Shown in pieces: positions 1 through 10,368 of a stretch of 64,000 bases of DNA; the first letter of the stretch is position 1, and each line of letters opens with the position of its first letter. The notes under the pieces were generated by a model. The model made no database searches, was not told the DNA's origin, and was given only the letters and a program-made list of their open reading frames with translations. The position numbers were made by a program, and so were the translations under genes. Source of the DNA: an uncultured Prolixibacteraceae bacterium (GTDB taxonomy: Bacteria; Bacteroidota; Bacteroidia; Bacteroidales; Prolixibacteraceae). The stretch lies in the NCBI GenBank assembly GCA_913063265.1, contig CAJXZG010000012.1, positions 1 to 64,000 of the forward strand, written 5' to 3'.

Positions 1-421
1 AAACGATTCTTACATCCCCGTGAGGGACATCCTTCATTTCCCAAAAACCGGTACCTTTTCCTGTAATGTCGATAATGGCTCTGTTTTCCTGAACAGTAAG
101 GCTTTTTGGATCGTTTACAAATACTCCGTCAACCTTAAACGCATACCTGTATGAGCCTGGTTTAACATCAGGAATAGTAAAAGTCCAGACACCATTTTCT
201 GCCTTCATTTTTTCAGGTTGCTGCCCCCAGGGTACAATATCTCCGCTTACTGAAACATCATCCGCATTTGGTGCATATATCCTGAAAAGTACATCACCAT
301 TAGGCAAAATCTGAGTGGAATGAAGCGTATCGTTTGGAGTTGGATTTCTGCTGGGAAATTGGGCTTTGGCATAATTCAGGTTGAAAACGAGTGTAATTAA
401 AAGGATGATTAGTTTTTTCAT
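1..421 (-). CDS. Exported esterase with E-set/CBM48-like N-terminal domain, partial (N-terminus only)
   Basis: Reading the minus strand from an ATG at 421 gives 140 codons that run off the left edge without a stop. Residues 1-20 form a signal peptide (MKKLIILLITLVFNLNYAKA) ending before a Q. Residues about 38-115 resemble the N-terminal immunoglobulin-like (E-set/CBM48-like) domain of the three complete esterases nearby: 'FRIYAPNADDVSVSGD', then 'YRYAFKVDGVFVNDP'. The catalytic alpha/beta-hydrolase domain lies outside the window. This is the fourth member of the esterase array and the last one seen in the likely operon. Export to the periplasm or outer membrane is inferred from the signal peptide. 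Family assignment is firm by similarity to its neighbours; the substrate is unknown. Confidence 0.8.
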   Translation of the reverse strand, partial: MKKLIILLITLVFNLNYAKAQFPSRNPTPNDTLHSTQILPNGDVLFRIYAPNADDVSVSGDIVPWGQQPEKMKAENGVWTFTIPDVKPGSYRYAFKVDGVFVNDPKSLTVQENRAIIDITGKGTGFWEMKDVPHGDVRIV

Positions 422-461
422 ATTTAAGGTTTTTATTATAAAAAAAATCCTTGCACAATAT

Positions 462-520
462 CACCCTTCTACTTCGTTCAGGATGACTGTCACAGTGAGC
501 GTCCCGATGTGTAACGGGAG
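462..520. repeat. REP-like intergenic sequence
   Basis: The gap between the partial esterase and the carboxylesterase gene holds a G+C-richer stretch whose minus strand reads like the widespread 'GTCATCCTGAACGAAGTAGA' type of dispersed repeat. It is followed by a short inverted repeat (cccg...cggg, 503-518). It does not look coding. Its copy number elsewhere in the genome cannot be seen here. Confidence 0.4.
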
Positions 521-528
521 AACTGAGT

Positions 529-2169
529 TTATTTTAAAATTTTTTCCCACATTTTACGTTCATTCCTGAAACGATCGTAAATCACTTCACATTTAGTATC
601 GATACGCATTGTTGGTCTTGACTTTAAATCATACACCGGCCATTCAACCTGACCTTTTATTTCAGGTTTTCCGTTTCGGGCAAAACCAGTCCATAATTGT
701 GTCATATTTTTTGCCGCCTCAAAACGGTCTGGTTTTGTACCTGGCATTCCGGATTCAACATTGTAAAATTTGAATGGGATATCAAGCGCATGCATTGCAC
801 CGGTTTCAAAATCGGTTCCGGGGATTTTATTGTTCGACTTATAGCCAAAATTGTATAGGAAAGCCGGTGCTCCACCCTGTATAGTTTTTCTTTCAGCAAT
901 TCGGATTGAACCCAATCCCATCATTAAAATCGACCGTATGGCAATATAAATTTCACCGGGAGTTTTATCCGGATTAGCACTTTTGTATGTCTTAAAAACA
1001 GTATCTGTATTTTCGCCAAATTCATTTTCCAATCTGGACTTGAGAACATCTTCAGAAATAGAAAAAACCTCTTTGTCATTACTATACATGGCAAAGAAAA
1101 TATATTCATCTTCGTTCCAACCTACCATTATAGGTTTATGCTTTGAAATTTCTGCCGCTGAAGGTTCAAATGGATGGTTTGGCAATATAACACCGTCTTT
1201 TACTGCTCCAAAACTTCCGGTACCTGAATTGCCAATTCCGTGAAATCCTCCTGAACCAGGATTACGTGTTTTTGGAATTCTTTCCTGGGCTTCCAGCAAT
1301 TTTGAAGCAGGTATCTCAAGCAGCTTTTTCCAATTATCCGGTCTGATATTGAGATAGTCCAAAACCAATTGTGTGGTTTCAGCAGCAGTTTCAGCAGCAA
1401 TAATTTCTACTCCGGGACCACTTTCAATTGATGCTTTATGAAAATAAGGGGAAGCTTCGGGCATGGCATACAAACAAGAAGTTTTCATTCCACCACCTGA
1501 TTCTCCAAAGATCATTACATTATTCGGATCGCCACCAAAAAGCTCAATGTTTTTATTTACCCATTCCAAAGCAAGCCCAATATCCTGAACACCGCGGTTT
1601 CCTGAACCTTTAAATTCTTCACCTGCAATTTCATCGAGATAAAGGTATCCCAGCAAACCCAGTCGGTGGTTGGTAGTAACTACAACCACATCATACATTC
1701 GGGCAAGATTTGCTCCGTCCTGTGCCACACTGCCTCCCGACCCGGTGCGGAATCCGCCGCCATGACTGTAGACCATAACCGGTCTTTTTTTGTTGTCGTT
1801 TGCAGGAGTCCAGATGTTTAATACAAGGCAGTTCTCTGCCGGATCAGGCTCATTTAAACCGTAGGTCTGATTAGGTGGTTGAATGGATGGATTCCCCAGT
1901 TGGATTGCTTCACGAATACCTTTCCATGGTTCAACCGGACCTGCTTTCTGAAACCTTTTTTCTCCGGAAACGCTTCCGGCATACGGAACACCTTTGAAAA
2001 TGTTAACTCCATCTTCCTGATATCCCCGAAGTTTCCCATAAGGTGTATCCACAACTTTATAATCATAACCGGTATTCAATGAACAAAAACTATATTGTGG
2101 AAAACATATTAAAGGAGATGTTGCCAGGGCTGTTCGTTTAATAAATTTTCTTCGGGAAAATGATTTCAT
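529..2169 (-). CDS. Type B carboxylesterase (para-nitrobenzyl esterase family), Tat-exported
   Basis: A 546-residue serine esterase of the cholinesterase/type B carboxylesterase fold that hydrolyses carboxylic esters. The N-terminus has a twin-arginine signal (SRRKFIK at residues 5-11, then a hydrophobic stretch), so the enzyme is probably exported folded. The oxyanion-hole motif HGGGF lies at 136-140 and the nucleophile elbow GESGGG at 222-227 (Ser224). The acidic partner is probably in 'GWNEDEY' and the His in 'HALDIPF'. Length is normal for the family. It starts 6 bp downstream of the stop of the preceding esterase gene, so it is co-transcribed with the array. The substrate cannot be read from sequence; esters on plant or algal glycans or aromatic esters are possibilities from context only. 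Confidence 0.88.
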   Translation of the reverse strand: MKSFSRRKFIKRTALATSPLICFPQYSFCSLNTGYDYKVVDTPYGKLRGYQEDGVNIFKGVPYAGSVSGEKRFQKAGPVEPWKGIREAIQLGNPSIQPPNQTYGLNEPDPAENCLVLNIWTPANDNKKRPVMVYSHGGGFRTGSGGSVAQDGANLARMYDVVVVTTNHRLGLLGYLYLDEIAGEEFKGSGNRGVQDIGLALEWVNKNIELFGGDPNNVMIFGESGGGMKTSCLYAMPEASPYFHKASIESGPGVEIIAAETAAETTQLVLDYLNIRPDNWKKLLEIPASKLLEAQERIPKTRNPGSGGFHGIGNSGTGSFGAVKDGVILPNHPFEPSAAEISKHKPIMVGWNEDEYIFFAMYSNDKEVFSISEDVLKSRLENEFGENTDTVFKTYKSANPDKTPGEIYIAIRSILMMGLGSIRIAERKTIQGGAPAFLYNFGYKSNNKIPGTDFETGAMHALDIPFKFYNVESGMPGTKPDRFEAAKNMTQLWTGFARNGKPEIKGQVEWPVYDLKSRPTMRIDTKCEVIYDRFRNERKMWEKILK

Positions 2170-2175
2170 TATTTT

Positions 2176-4532
<2,357 letters not shown>

Positions 4533-4577
4533 ATAGTTGAGTTTAAAATATTGATATTTAATTTTTTATTTAATGTT

Positions 4578-5582
4578 TTAGTTTTTAGGCCAATCAAACA
4601 TGCTTTTATCCATATTAAAAAAACGGACAGCATTATTAAACAGAATATCTCGTTTTTGGTCTTCTGAAAGATATTGTGCACTTTCGATAACTCTCATTGA
4701 AGTTTCAAATAATTCCGGCCAGATCATAAAATCAGTTCCGTAAATTATTCTTTTCCCAAAGCCAGCCTGCACCAGCCGCTTGATATAATAATGAATTTCA
4801 TCCAGTGGATAACTCCATATAAATCCCGAGATGTCAAGATACACATAGGCATTTGCACCCATCAGTGCAATCATTTCTTCCAGCATAGGATAACCGGCGT
4901 GCATGACCCATATTTTGAGTTTTGGATGGCGAGCCAGCAAATCTTCCAATAAAAAAGGATTTCCCATAGAAGCACGATAAGATGGCTGATACGTATTTGC
5001 CTGTCCATTTCCACCGGTACCCATATGTATTCCTACCGGAATGCCGAATTCTTCTGCAATAGCAAAATAAGGGTCAAGCGACATGTCGCTTGGAGAAAGT
5101 CCTTCATATTGTGGAGCAACTTCCGCCATAACTTTATAAAATCCGTTGGATAGTGAATCCCGAAAAGCCTCAACTGTTAATTCAGAAGCTTTATTTAAAC
5201 CAATTCCGGGAATTATTCTTCCCGGAGGTGCGGCATTTACCCAGTTATACAGAATTTCAGCATCACCAAAGGCTACCATGGTCATGTTAAAATCATGGAT
5301 GCGTTTTATCACCTCATCCTGCATTTCCTCGTCACTTTTGGCCGGGAGTAATGGATCTACACAATCAACATTGGTAATGTCGACCATAGGTAAATTTGGA
5401 TCGGTTCCGGGCATATTGCTTAAAAACCATGGGCACATTGGCGCTCCCCAGTTGGGATTAACTTTCATGGTATGAACATGAATATCAAAAACCGGGAGAT
5501 GAGTAAACTTTTTTTGTGCCTGTCCAAAACTTATCAGGTTTAAGGTGAAGAGACAAAAAAAGAGAAAAATCGTTTTTTTCAC
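4578..5582 (-). CDS. Exported amidohydrolase-2 family metal-dependent TIM-barrel enzyme
   Basis: A 334-residue protein with an N-terminal signal peptide (1-20). It carries the metal-binding HxH on beta-strand 1 (His35, His37 in DIHVH) and further barrel-end motifs 'GIHMG', 'VMHAGYP' and 'YGTDFM', the last providing the conserved Asp. Amidohydrolase_2 members include decarboxylases of aromatic acids and lactonases or hydrolases. Most are cytoplasmic, so the signal peptide is notable. It sits inside the esterase array, between an MBL-fold hydrolase and two CE1 esterases, so it may act on what the esterases release. The reaction itself is not determined by the sequence. Confidence 0.8.
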   Translation of the reverse strand: MKKTIFLFFCLFTLNLISFGQAQKKFTHLPVFDIHVHTMKVNPNWGAPMCPWFLSNMPGTDPNLPMVDITNVDCVDPLLPAKSDEEMQDEVIKRIHDFNMTMVAFGDAEILYNWVNAAPPGRIIPGIGLNKASELTVEAFRDSLSNGFYKVMAEVAPQYEGLSPSDMSLDPYFAIAEEFGIPVGIHMGTGGNGQANTYQPSYRASMGNPFLLEDLLARHPKLKIWVMHAGYPMLEEMIALMGANAYVYLDISGFIWSYPLDEIHYYIKRLVQAGFGKRIIYGTDFMIWPELFETSMRVIESAQYLSEDQKRDILFNNAVRFFNMDKSMFDWPKN

Positions 5583-5654
5583 TGGTTTAGTTTTGAATTA
5601 TTTAAAAGTTACGAAAGTTCAGGAAAACTTTCAAACTTGTTATTTAGTTAAATT

Positions 5655-6479
5655 CTAGTCAAGAATATGTTCCGGATCGTAAACAATACTGGCCTGCCCC
5701 TGTGTTACAATCATTGGATTTTGTGCACCGATTGGAAGTATCATTTCGAATTTTTTTGCTTCTGGTGCATTTCCGTTTACCAGCGATTCGGCAAGGATTT
5801 TCATATCGGTAAGATATGATTTGTCGAATGCTTTTTTAACATGTGGATAATGCCCGCAATAAATCTTTTTGATTTGCTGCTCTTCCATAATCTTCTCCAT
5901 TTTTTTACAGGATTCCAGATAAACAGTAATTGGCAGATGCGGTTCAAGTTGCATCCAAACCATTCCTGAGCCGAATGCATCCCCCGTATAACAAGATCCG
6001 GCTTCTCTGTCAATTAAAACAATCGAACCGGGTGTATGCCCCGGGGTATGAATTACTTCTATTTTTTTATCGCCCAGGTCAAAAACATCACCTTCATTTA
6101 TATATTCGATTTCGCCGTTATATGGAATATTCATCATTCTTAAAAGCGCAGAATCTGCCTGATGCATGTATATTTTATTGAAGTAGGCAATGTTTCCTGC
6201 ATGATCGGGATGGAAGTGAGTTAAAACTACATCAAGCGGTTTATCCGTAATTTTTTTTACCACCTTGTCTAAGTCGGCACATTTGGTCCCGGCATCAATC
6301 AGCATGGACCTGTCGTTTCCCTCGATGATGTACATGGTGGTTTGGTCAGATGTTTCAATAACCCAAACCTTTTCTTCGAGTTCAGAAATAGTTAAGTCAT
6401 CATTTTTAAAAACCTGTGATATTGCAGGTAAACAGATGGATAAAATCAGAATAAAAACAAGGAATAGCTTTTTCATCAT
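5655..6479 (-). CDS. Exported metallo-beta-lactamase-fold hydrolase
   Basis: A 274-residue protein with a signal peptide (1-21). The Zn-binding motif HFHPDH is at 88-93, followed by His148 in 'HTPGHTPGS', Asp167 in 'YTGDAFG' and His210 in 'YCGHYPH', so both metal sites look complete. The fold is used for lactones, thioesters, beta-lactams and other esters; nothing here selects one. The ATG (first of two tandem Met codons) overlaps the stop of the upstream esterase by one base (TAATG), so translation is probably coupled. If the second Met is used the overlap disappears. Confidence 0.85.
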   Translation of the reverse strand: MMKKLFLVFILILSICLPAISQVFKNDDLTISELEEKVWVIETSDQTTMYIIEGNDRSMLIDAGTKCADLDKVVKKITDKPLDVVLTHFHPDHAGNIAYFNKIYMHQADSALLRMMNIPYNGEIEYINEGDVFDLGDKKIEVIHTPGHTPGSIVLIDREAGSCYTGDAFGSGMVWMQLEPHLPITVYLESCKKMEKIMEEQQIKKIYCGHYPHVKKAFDKSYLTDMKILAESLVNGNAPEAKKFEMILPIGAQNPMIVTQGQASIVYDPEHILD

Positions 6480-7684
6480 TATTTAAATAATAGTGGTGTA
6501 AACTCTGACAGATAAATCCTCCAGTTTCTCCAGATATGACCACCTTCACTTTCGCGATAAGTGTATTTCATTCCCATCTTATCCAGTTTTGCGCGGTATT
6601 CAACGCATCCATTATATAAGAAATCAGTTTTTCCCATTCCAATCCAGTACAACTCATATCCATTTTCCATTTGCTTTTTCAGGGTACCATCTATATCCTC
6701 ATAAACCGGATTCGAAACATTTTGATTAGGTAAAATTGCTGCTGAAAAAAGGCCCACATAATCAAACATTTTTGGGTAATAACGGGAAATATGCAATGAA
6801 TGAAAACCGCCCATTGATAAACCTGCAATTGCGCGATTGGCTTTATCGGCTTTTATTCTGTAGTTACTTTCAATAAAATTAATGATATCCTTAAAATTGG
6901 CTTCGTAAGTACCATCCATGGTTTTAGGAACCATAAACTGTGGTTTATAAAAACCTTCGTGACCTTCGCCCGGAGCTGCATCCTGAATTACATTTCCGTT
7001 TGGCATAACTACAATCATAGGTTTAGCTTTACCCTGTGCAATGAGGTTATCCATAATCTGGGCAGTTCTGCCTAATGTCATCCATGCTTCTTCATCCCCC
7101 CCTGCACCATGAAGCAAATATAAAACAGGATATTTTTCTTTTCCTGATTCGTATCCCGGAGGGGTATACACGGTTAACCTGCGGTCCATTTCCAAACCTG
7201 GTGAATCATACCACCGTTTTGCTACAGTTCCGTGAGGAATATCATTTACTTTATAATTGTCGGCCAGACCACCGCCAATGATGAAAATGTTCATGACTGA
7301 TGCCACATCCCGTACAAGAAACGGATTGTTTGGATCGGTGGTGTTTAGTCCGTCAACAATAAATGCGTAGTTATACAACTCTGATGAAAGCACTTCTGAA
7401 GTATAACTCCAGATTCCCTGATCATCTTTGCTTAATAATGCATTTCCCGGAGCATCAAATGTACCCCATTGCATTTTCATTTTTACTGTTGGTAAAAAAT
7501 CTCCTGTAACTTTTACAGTATCGGCATTGGGTGCAAAAAACCTGAAGGTTACAGTGTTGTCTGAATTAATTTCCGGAGAAATAATTTGTTGTCCTCCAAA
7601 AAGCGATTGCTGTGCCATTGTCGGTAACGATGTCATGATAATCAATATCAAAAATAAGTTTTTAAAAAATAGCTTCATATTCAT
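6479..7684 (-). CDS. Exported CE1-type esterase with E-set N-terminal domain, first gene of the array
   Basis: A 401-residue esterase with a signal peptide (1-24, cut near TMAQ), an E-set/CBM48-like domain (about 38-135) and a CE1/esterase D domain. Ser290 lies in GLSMGG, an Asp in 'GKTDFLYNG' and a His in 'GGHIWRNW'. It is the most diverged of the three complete paralogues: 'FHS' replaces 'GHT' after the nucleophile, and the 235-262 loop is longer. It is the 5'-most gene of a same-strand run extending past the window edge, and faces manC across 233 bp. No good Bacteroidota-type promoter was recognised ahead of it, only a -7-like TATATTTA on the minus strand at 7711-7718. Confidence 0.87.
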   Translation of the reverse strand: MNMKLFFKNLFLILIIMTSLPTMAQQSLFGGQQIISPEINSDNTVTFRFFAPNADTVKVTGDFLPTVKMKMQWGTFDAPGNALLSKDDQGIWSYTSEVLSSELYNYAFIVDGLNTTDPNNPFLVRDVASVMNIFIIGGGLADNYKVNDIPHGTVAKRWYDSPGLEMDRRLTVYTPPGYESGKEKYPVLYLLHGAGGDEEAWMTLGRTAQIMDNLIAQGKAKPMIVVMPNGNVIQDAAPGEGHEGFYKPQFMVPKTMDGTYEANFKDIINFIESNYRIKADKANRAIAGLSMGGFHSLHISRYYPKMFDYVGLFSAAILPNQNVSNPVYEDIDGTLKKQMENGYELYWIGMGKTDFLYNGCVEYRAKLDKMGMKYTYRESEGGHIWRNWRIYLSEFTPLLFK

Positions 7685-7848
7685 TTAGATAAGTTTTTTT
7701 ATATTACAGGTAAATATAAAATTGTTTTCTGTAACCTGAAAATGTTTTAATGTGTTATTTTGACACAATAGAAATTTTTTAAAAAATTGAATCTTAAAAT
7801 CGTAAATTTATTATCGTGAATTTAATACTTTCCTTATAAAATATTTTC

Positions 7849-7878
7849 TTGTCATTAACTCAGATTAAGCTATATTTG
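7849..7878 (+). promoter_or_regulatory. Bacteroidota-type promoter for manC
   Basis: TTG at 7849-7851, 19 bp, then TATATTTG at 7871-7878. This matches the -33/-7 consensus TTTG-N19-TAnnTTTG of the Bacteroidota primary sigma factor. The manC ATG follows 39 bp later. Confidence 0.65.
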
Positions 7879-7917
7879 GGCAAGTTTCGGGATGAGAATT
7901 AATTAATCGCAAACAAA

Positions 7918-8997
7918 ATGAAAAAACTGTATAGTTTAATTATGGCCGGTGGATCAGGAACACGTTTTTGGCCAGGAAGCAAAGCAGCCAAACCAAAACA
8001 ATATTTAAATCTTTTTGGATCCGAATCCCTGCTTCAGTCAACAATTAGCCGGTTTGCAAAATTTACCTCAAACGATAATATCTATATCGTTTCAGGTAAA
8101 AATCAGGCTAAAGTTTTGGAAGAACAAACTACTATGTTGCCAAAATCAAACCTGATTTACGAACCTGTTGGAAAAAATACTTTGCCTTGTATTGGTTTGG
8201 CAGCCATGTTTGCCGAAAAAGAAAACCCCGATGGAATTATGGTTGTTTCGCCGGCAGATCATTTAATCGAAAACGATGAATTATTTAAAGATACTGTTCT
8301 GGCAGCCTCAAAAATTGCAGATAAGCGTGATGGAATTGTGACAATTGGAATAACTCCAACTTATCCGGCAACAGGTTATGGTTATGTTCAAACTGCTGAA
8401 GATATTACCGGAAGCGAGAAAATAAGACAGTATAAAGTTGAGCAATTTGTTGAAAAGCCTGATGAAACAACAGCAAAATCATATTTGGCAAAAGGTGGAT
8501 TTTTCTGGAACAGCGGATTGTTTGTTTTTAAAGTTTCAGTTTTTATTGATGCAGTAAAAGAGTTTGCTCCTCAATTGTACTCCGACCTAAGAAAAATTCA
8601 AGCTGAATTAGGAATGCCTACTTTCGAAAATACTCTGGATACGATTTACCGGGCGGTAGAAAGTATTTCGGTGGATTACGGGATTATGGAACATGCCAGA
8701 AATATCTACCTGGTGGAAGGGAATTTTGTTTGGAATGACCTTGGCAGTTGGGAGTCGGTTTATTTAACCAGCAAAAAGGATGAGAACCAAAACGCAGTTT
8801 CGGGTGAAAGTGTAATTATAGATTCTAAAAATTCTTATGTTTCGTCAGACTCTGGATTAATAGCACTGGTGGGACTGGATGATGTAATTGTTGTTCAGGA
8901 TGGAAATACAACATTGGTTTGCAAAAGAGATAAAGCTGAGGAGGTTAAAAAGGTAGTCGATAATCTAAAATCAAATTATAAAAGCCAGTTTTTATAG
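7918..8997 (+). CDS. manC: Mannose-1-phosphate guanylyltransferase
   Basis: A 359-residue enzyme that makes GDP-mannose from mannose-1-phosphate and GTP in the cytoplasm, for glycan and GDP-sugar synthesis. The N-terminal nucleotidyltransferase signature 'GGSGTRFWPGSKAAKPKQ' is complete, and the family motif 'FVEKPD' and 'FFWNSGLFVF' follow. It is the short monofunctional form, without the C-terminal isomerase domain of bifunctional ManC/AlgA. The ATG is placed directly before the Rossmann-like strand. A FucP-like transporter gene follows 34 bp downstream on the same strand, so the two may be co-transcribed. Confidence 0.92.
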   Translation: MKKLYSLIMAGGSGTRFWPGSKAAKPKQYLNLFGSESLLQSTISRFAKFTSNDNIYIVSGKNQAKVLEEQTTMLPKSNLIYEPVGKNTLPCIGLAAMFAEKENPDGIMVVSPADHLIENDELFKDTVLAASKIADKRDGIVTIGITPTYPATGYGYVQTAEDITGSEKIRQYKVEQFVEKPDETTAKSYLAKGGFFWNSGLFVFKVSVFIDAVKEFAPQLYSDLRKIQAELGMPTFENTLDTIYRAVESISVDYGIMEHARNIYLVEGNFVWNDLGSWESVYLTSKKDENQNAVSGESVIIDSKNSYVSSDSGLIALVGLDDVIVVQDGNTTLVCKRDKAEEVKKVVDNLKSNYKSQFL

Positions 8998-9031
8998 ACT
9001 AATTCAATTTAAATTCTAAACCAAAACTAAA

Positions 9032-10327
9032 ATGAAAGACGCTAAAAAAATAGTTGTCGAGAAGAAAATTCTCGTTCCTTTTATTCTTATCACAAGTTTG
9101 TTTGCCATGTGGGGATTTGCAAATGATATTACAAATCCAATGGTTGCAGCATTTCGCACCATCATGGAAATTTCCAATGCAAAGGCTGCTCTTGTACAAC
9201 TGGCATTTTACGGTGGTTATGGTACCATGGCAATTCCGGCTGCTTTGTTTGTAAAAAAATACAGTTACAAAAAGGGGATTTTGCTTGGTTTGGGATTGTA
9301 TGCAGTTGGTGCTTTATTGTTTTATCCTGCTGCCCAATACGAAGTTTTTGGTTTCTTTTTAGGGTCACTTTATATACTGACTTTTGGTTTAGCTTTTCTT
9401 GAAACAACGGCAAATCCATATATACTTTCTATGGGGTCCGAAGAAACGGCAACACGGCGTTTAAACCTAGCACAATCTTTTAACCCAATGGGAAGTTTAT
9501 TTGGAATGTTTGTGGCTACAAAATTTATTCTTTCAGCATTGGATAGCGAAAAAAGAGATGCGTCGGGAGAATTGATTTTTGGTACACTAAGTGCAGCTGA
9601 AAAGGCTGTTATCAGGACTCATGACCTGGCGGTTATACGAAATCCATATGTAATTTTGGGAGTAGTGGTAATTATAATGTTTGTTGTGATTGCCATGGCA
9701 AAAATGCCTGAACGCAAAAACGCCGATCATTCAGTTCATCCCTGGCATTCTGCAAAAAGACTGTTCGCAAATGTAAATTACCGGGAAGGTGTAATTGCGC
9801 AAATGTTTTATGTAGGTGCACAAATTATGTGCTGGACCTTTATCATTCATTATGCTGAAAATTTGGGAATACCTAAGGCAACGGCACAAAACTATAATAT
9901 TGTAGCCATGGTAATTTTCCTTTCAAGCCGCTTTATTAGTACGGCATTGATGAAATATGTAAACCCAAAACTGATGTTGACTATTTTTGCAATTGGCGGA
10001 ATGGCAACAACAACAGGAGTTATATTAATTCAGGGAATGGCAGGTTTATACTTTCTGGTAGCTACTTCCGCATTTATGTCGTTGATGTTTCCGACTATTT
10101 ACGGAATTGCACTAAAAGGTTTGGGTGAAGATTCAACTTTGGGTGCTGCCGGTTTGGTGATGGCCATTGTTGGTGGTGCTTTATTGCCATTTTTGCAGGG
10201 AGTATTTATCGATTTTGGAACAGTAGGATTTTTACCTGCCGTTAATTTTTCTTTTGTACTTCCGTTTATATGTTTTGTAGTAATTGCTATTTATGGTTAT
10301 CGGACTATGAAAGTACATTCCGTATAG
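9032..10327 (+). CDS. fucP: Sugar:H+ symporter of the FucP/GluP MFS family
   Basis: A 431-residue inner-membrane major-facilitator protein with about 12 hydrophobic segments. The family blocks 'MWGFANDITNPMV', 'FYGGYGTMAIPAAL', 'FLETTANPY' and 'NLAQSFNPMGSLFG' are those of L-fucose permease and related glucose/galactose transporters. It imports a monosaccharide with protons; fucose is the likeliest substrate by family name, but glucose or galactose cannot be excluded. It lies directly after manC, which suggests a role in fucose/mannose metabolism, yet no fucose catabolic genes are in the window. Confidence 0.82.
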   Translation: MKDAKKIVVEKKILVPFILITSLFAMWGFANDITNPMVAAFRTIMEISNAKAALVQLAFYGGYGTMAIPAALFVKKYSYKKGILLGLGLYAVGALLFYPAAQYEVFGFFLGSLYILTFGLAFLETTANPYILSMGSEETATRRLNLAQSFNPMGSLFGMFVATKFILSALDSEKRDASGELIFGTLSAAEKAVIRTHDLAVIRNPYVILGVVVIIMFVVIAMAKMPERKNADHSVHPWHSAKRLFANVNYREGVIAQMFYVGAQIMCWTFIIHYAENLGIPKATAQNYNIVAMVIFLSSRFISTALMKYVNPKLMLTIFAIGGMATTTGVILIQGMAGLYFLVATSAFMSLMFPTIYGIALKGLGEDSTLGAAGLVMAIVGGALLPFLQGVFIDFGTVGFLPAVNFSFVLPFICFVVIAIYGYRTMKVHSV

Positions 10328-10368
10328 CAAATGAAATATTTTAAGATTAGCAGACAAATAGTAAAAAA

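Noticed and set aside
7731-7760. A third GTAACC ECF-type promoter upstream of manC
   Set aside because: GTAACC is present near 7731 but no CGTC follows at 15 bp, and manC has a good primary-sigma promoter closer to its start.
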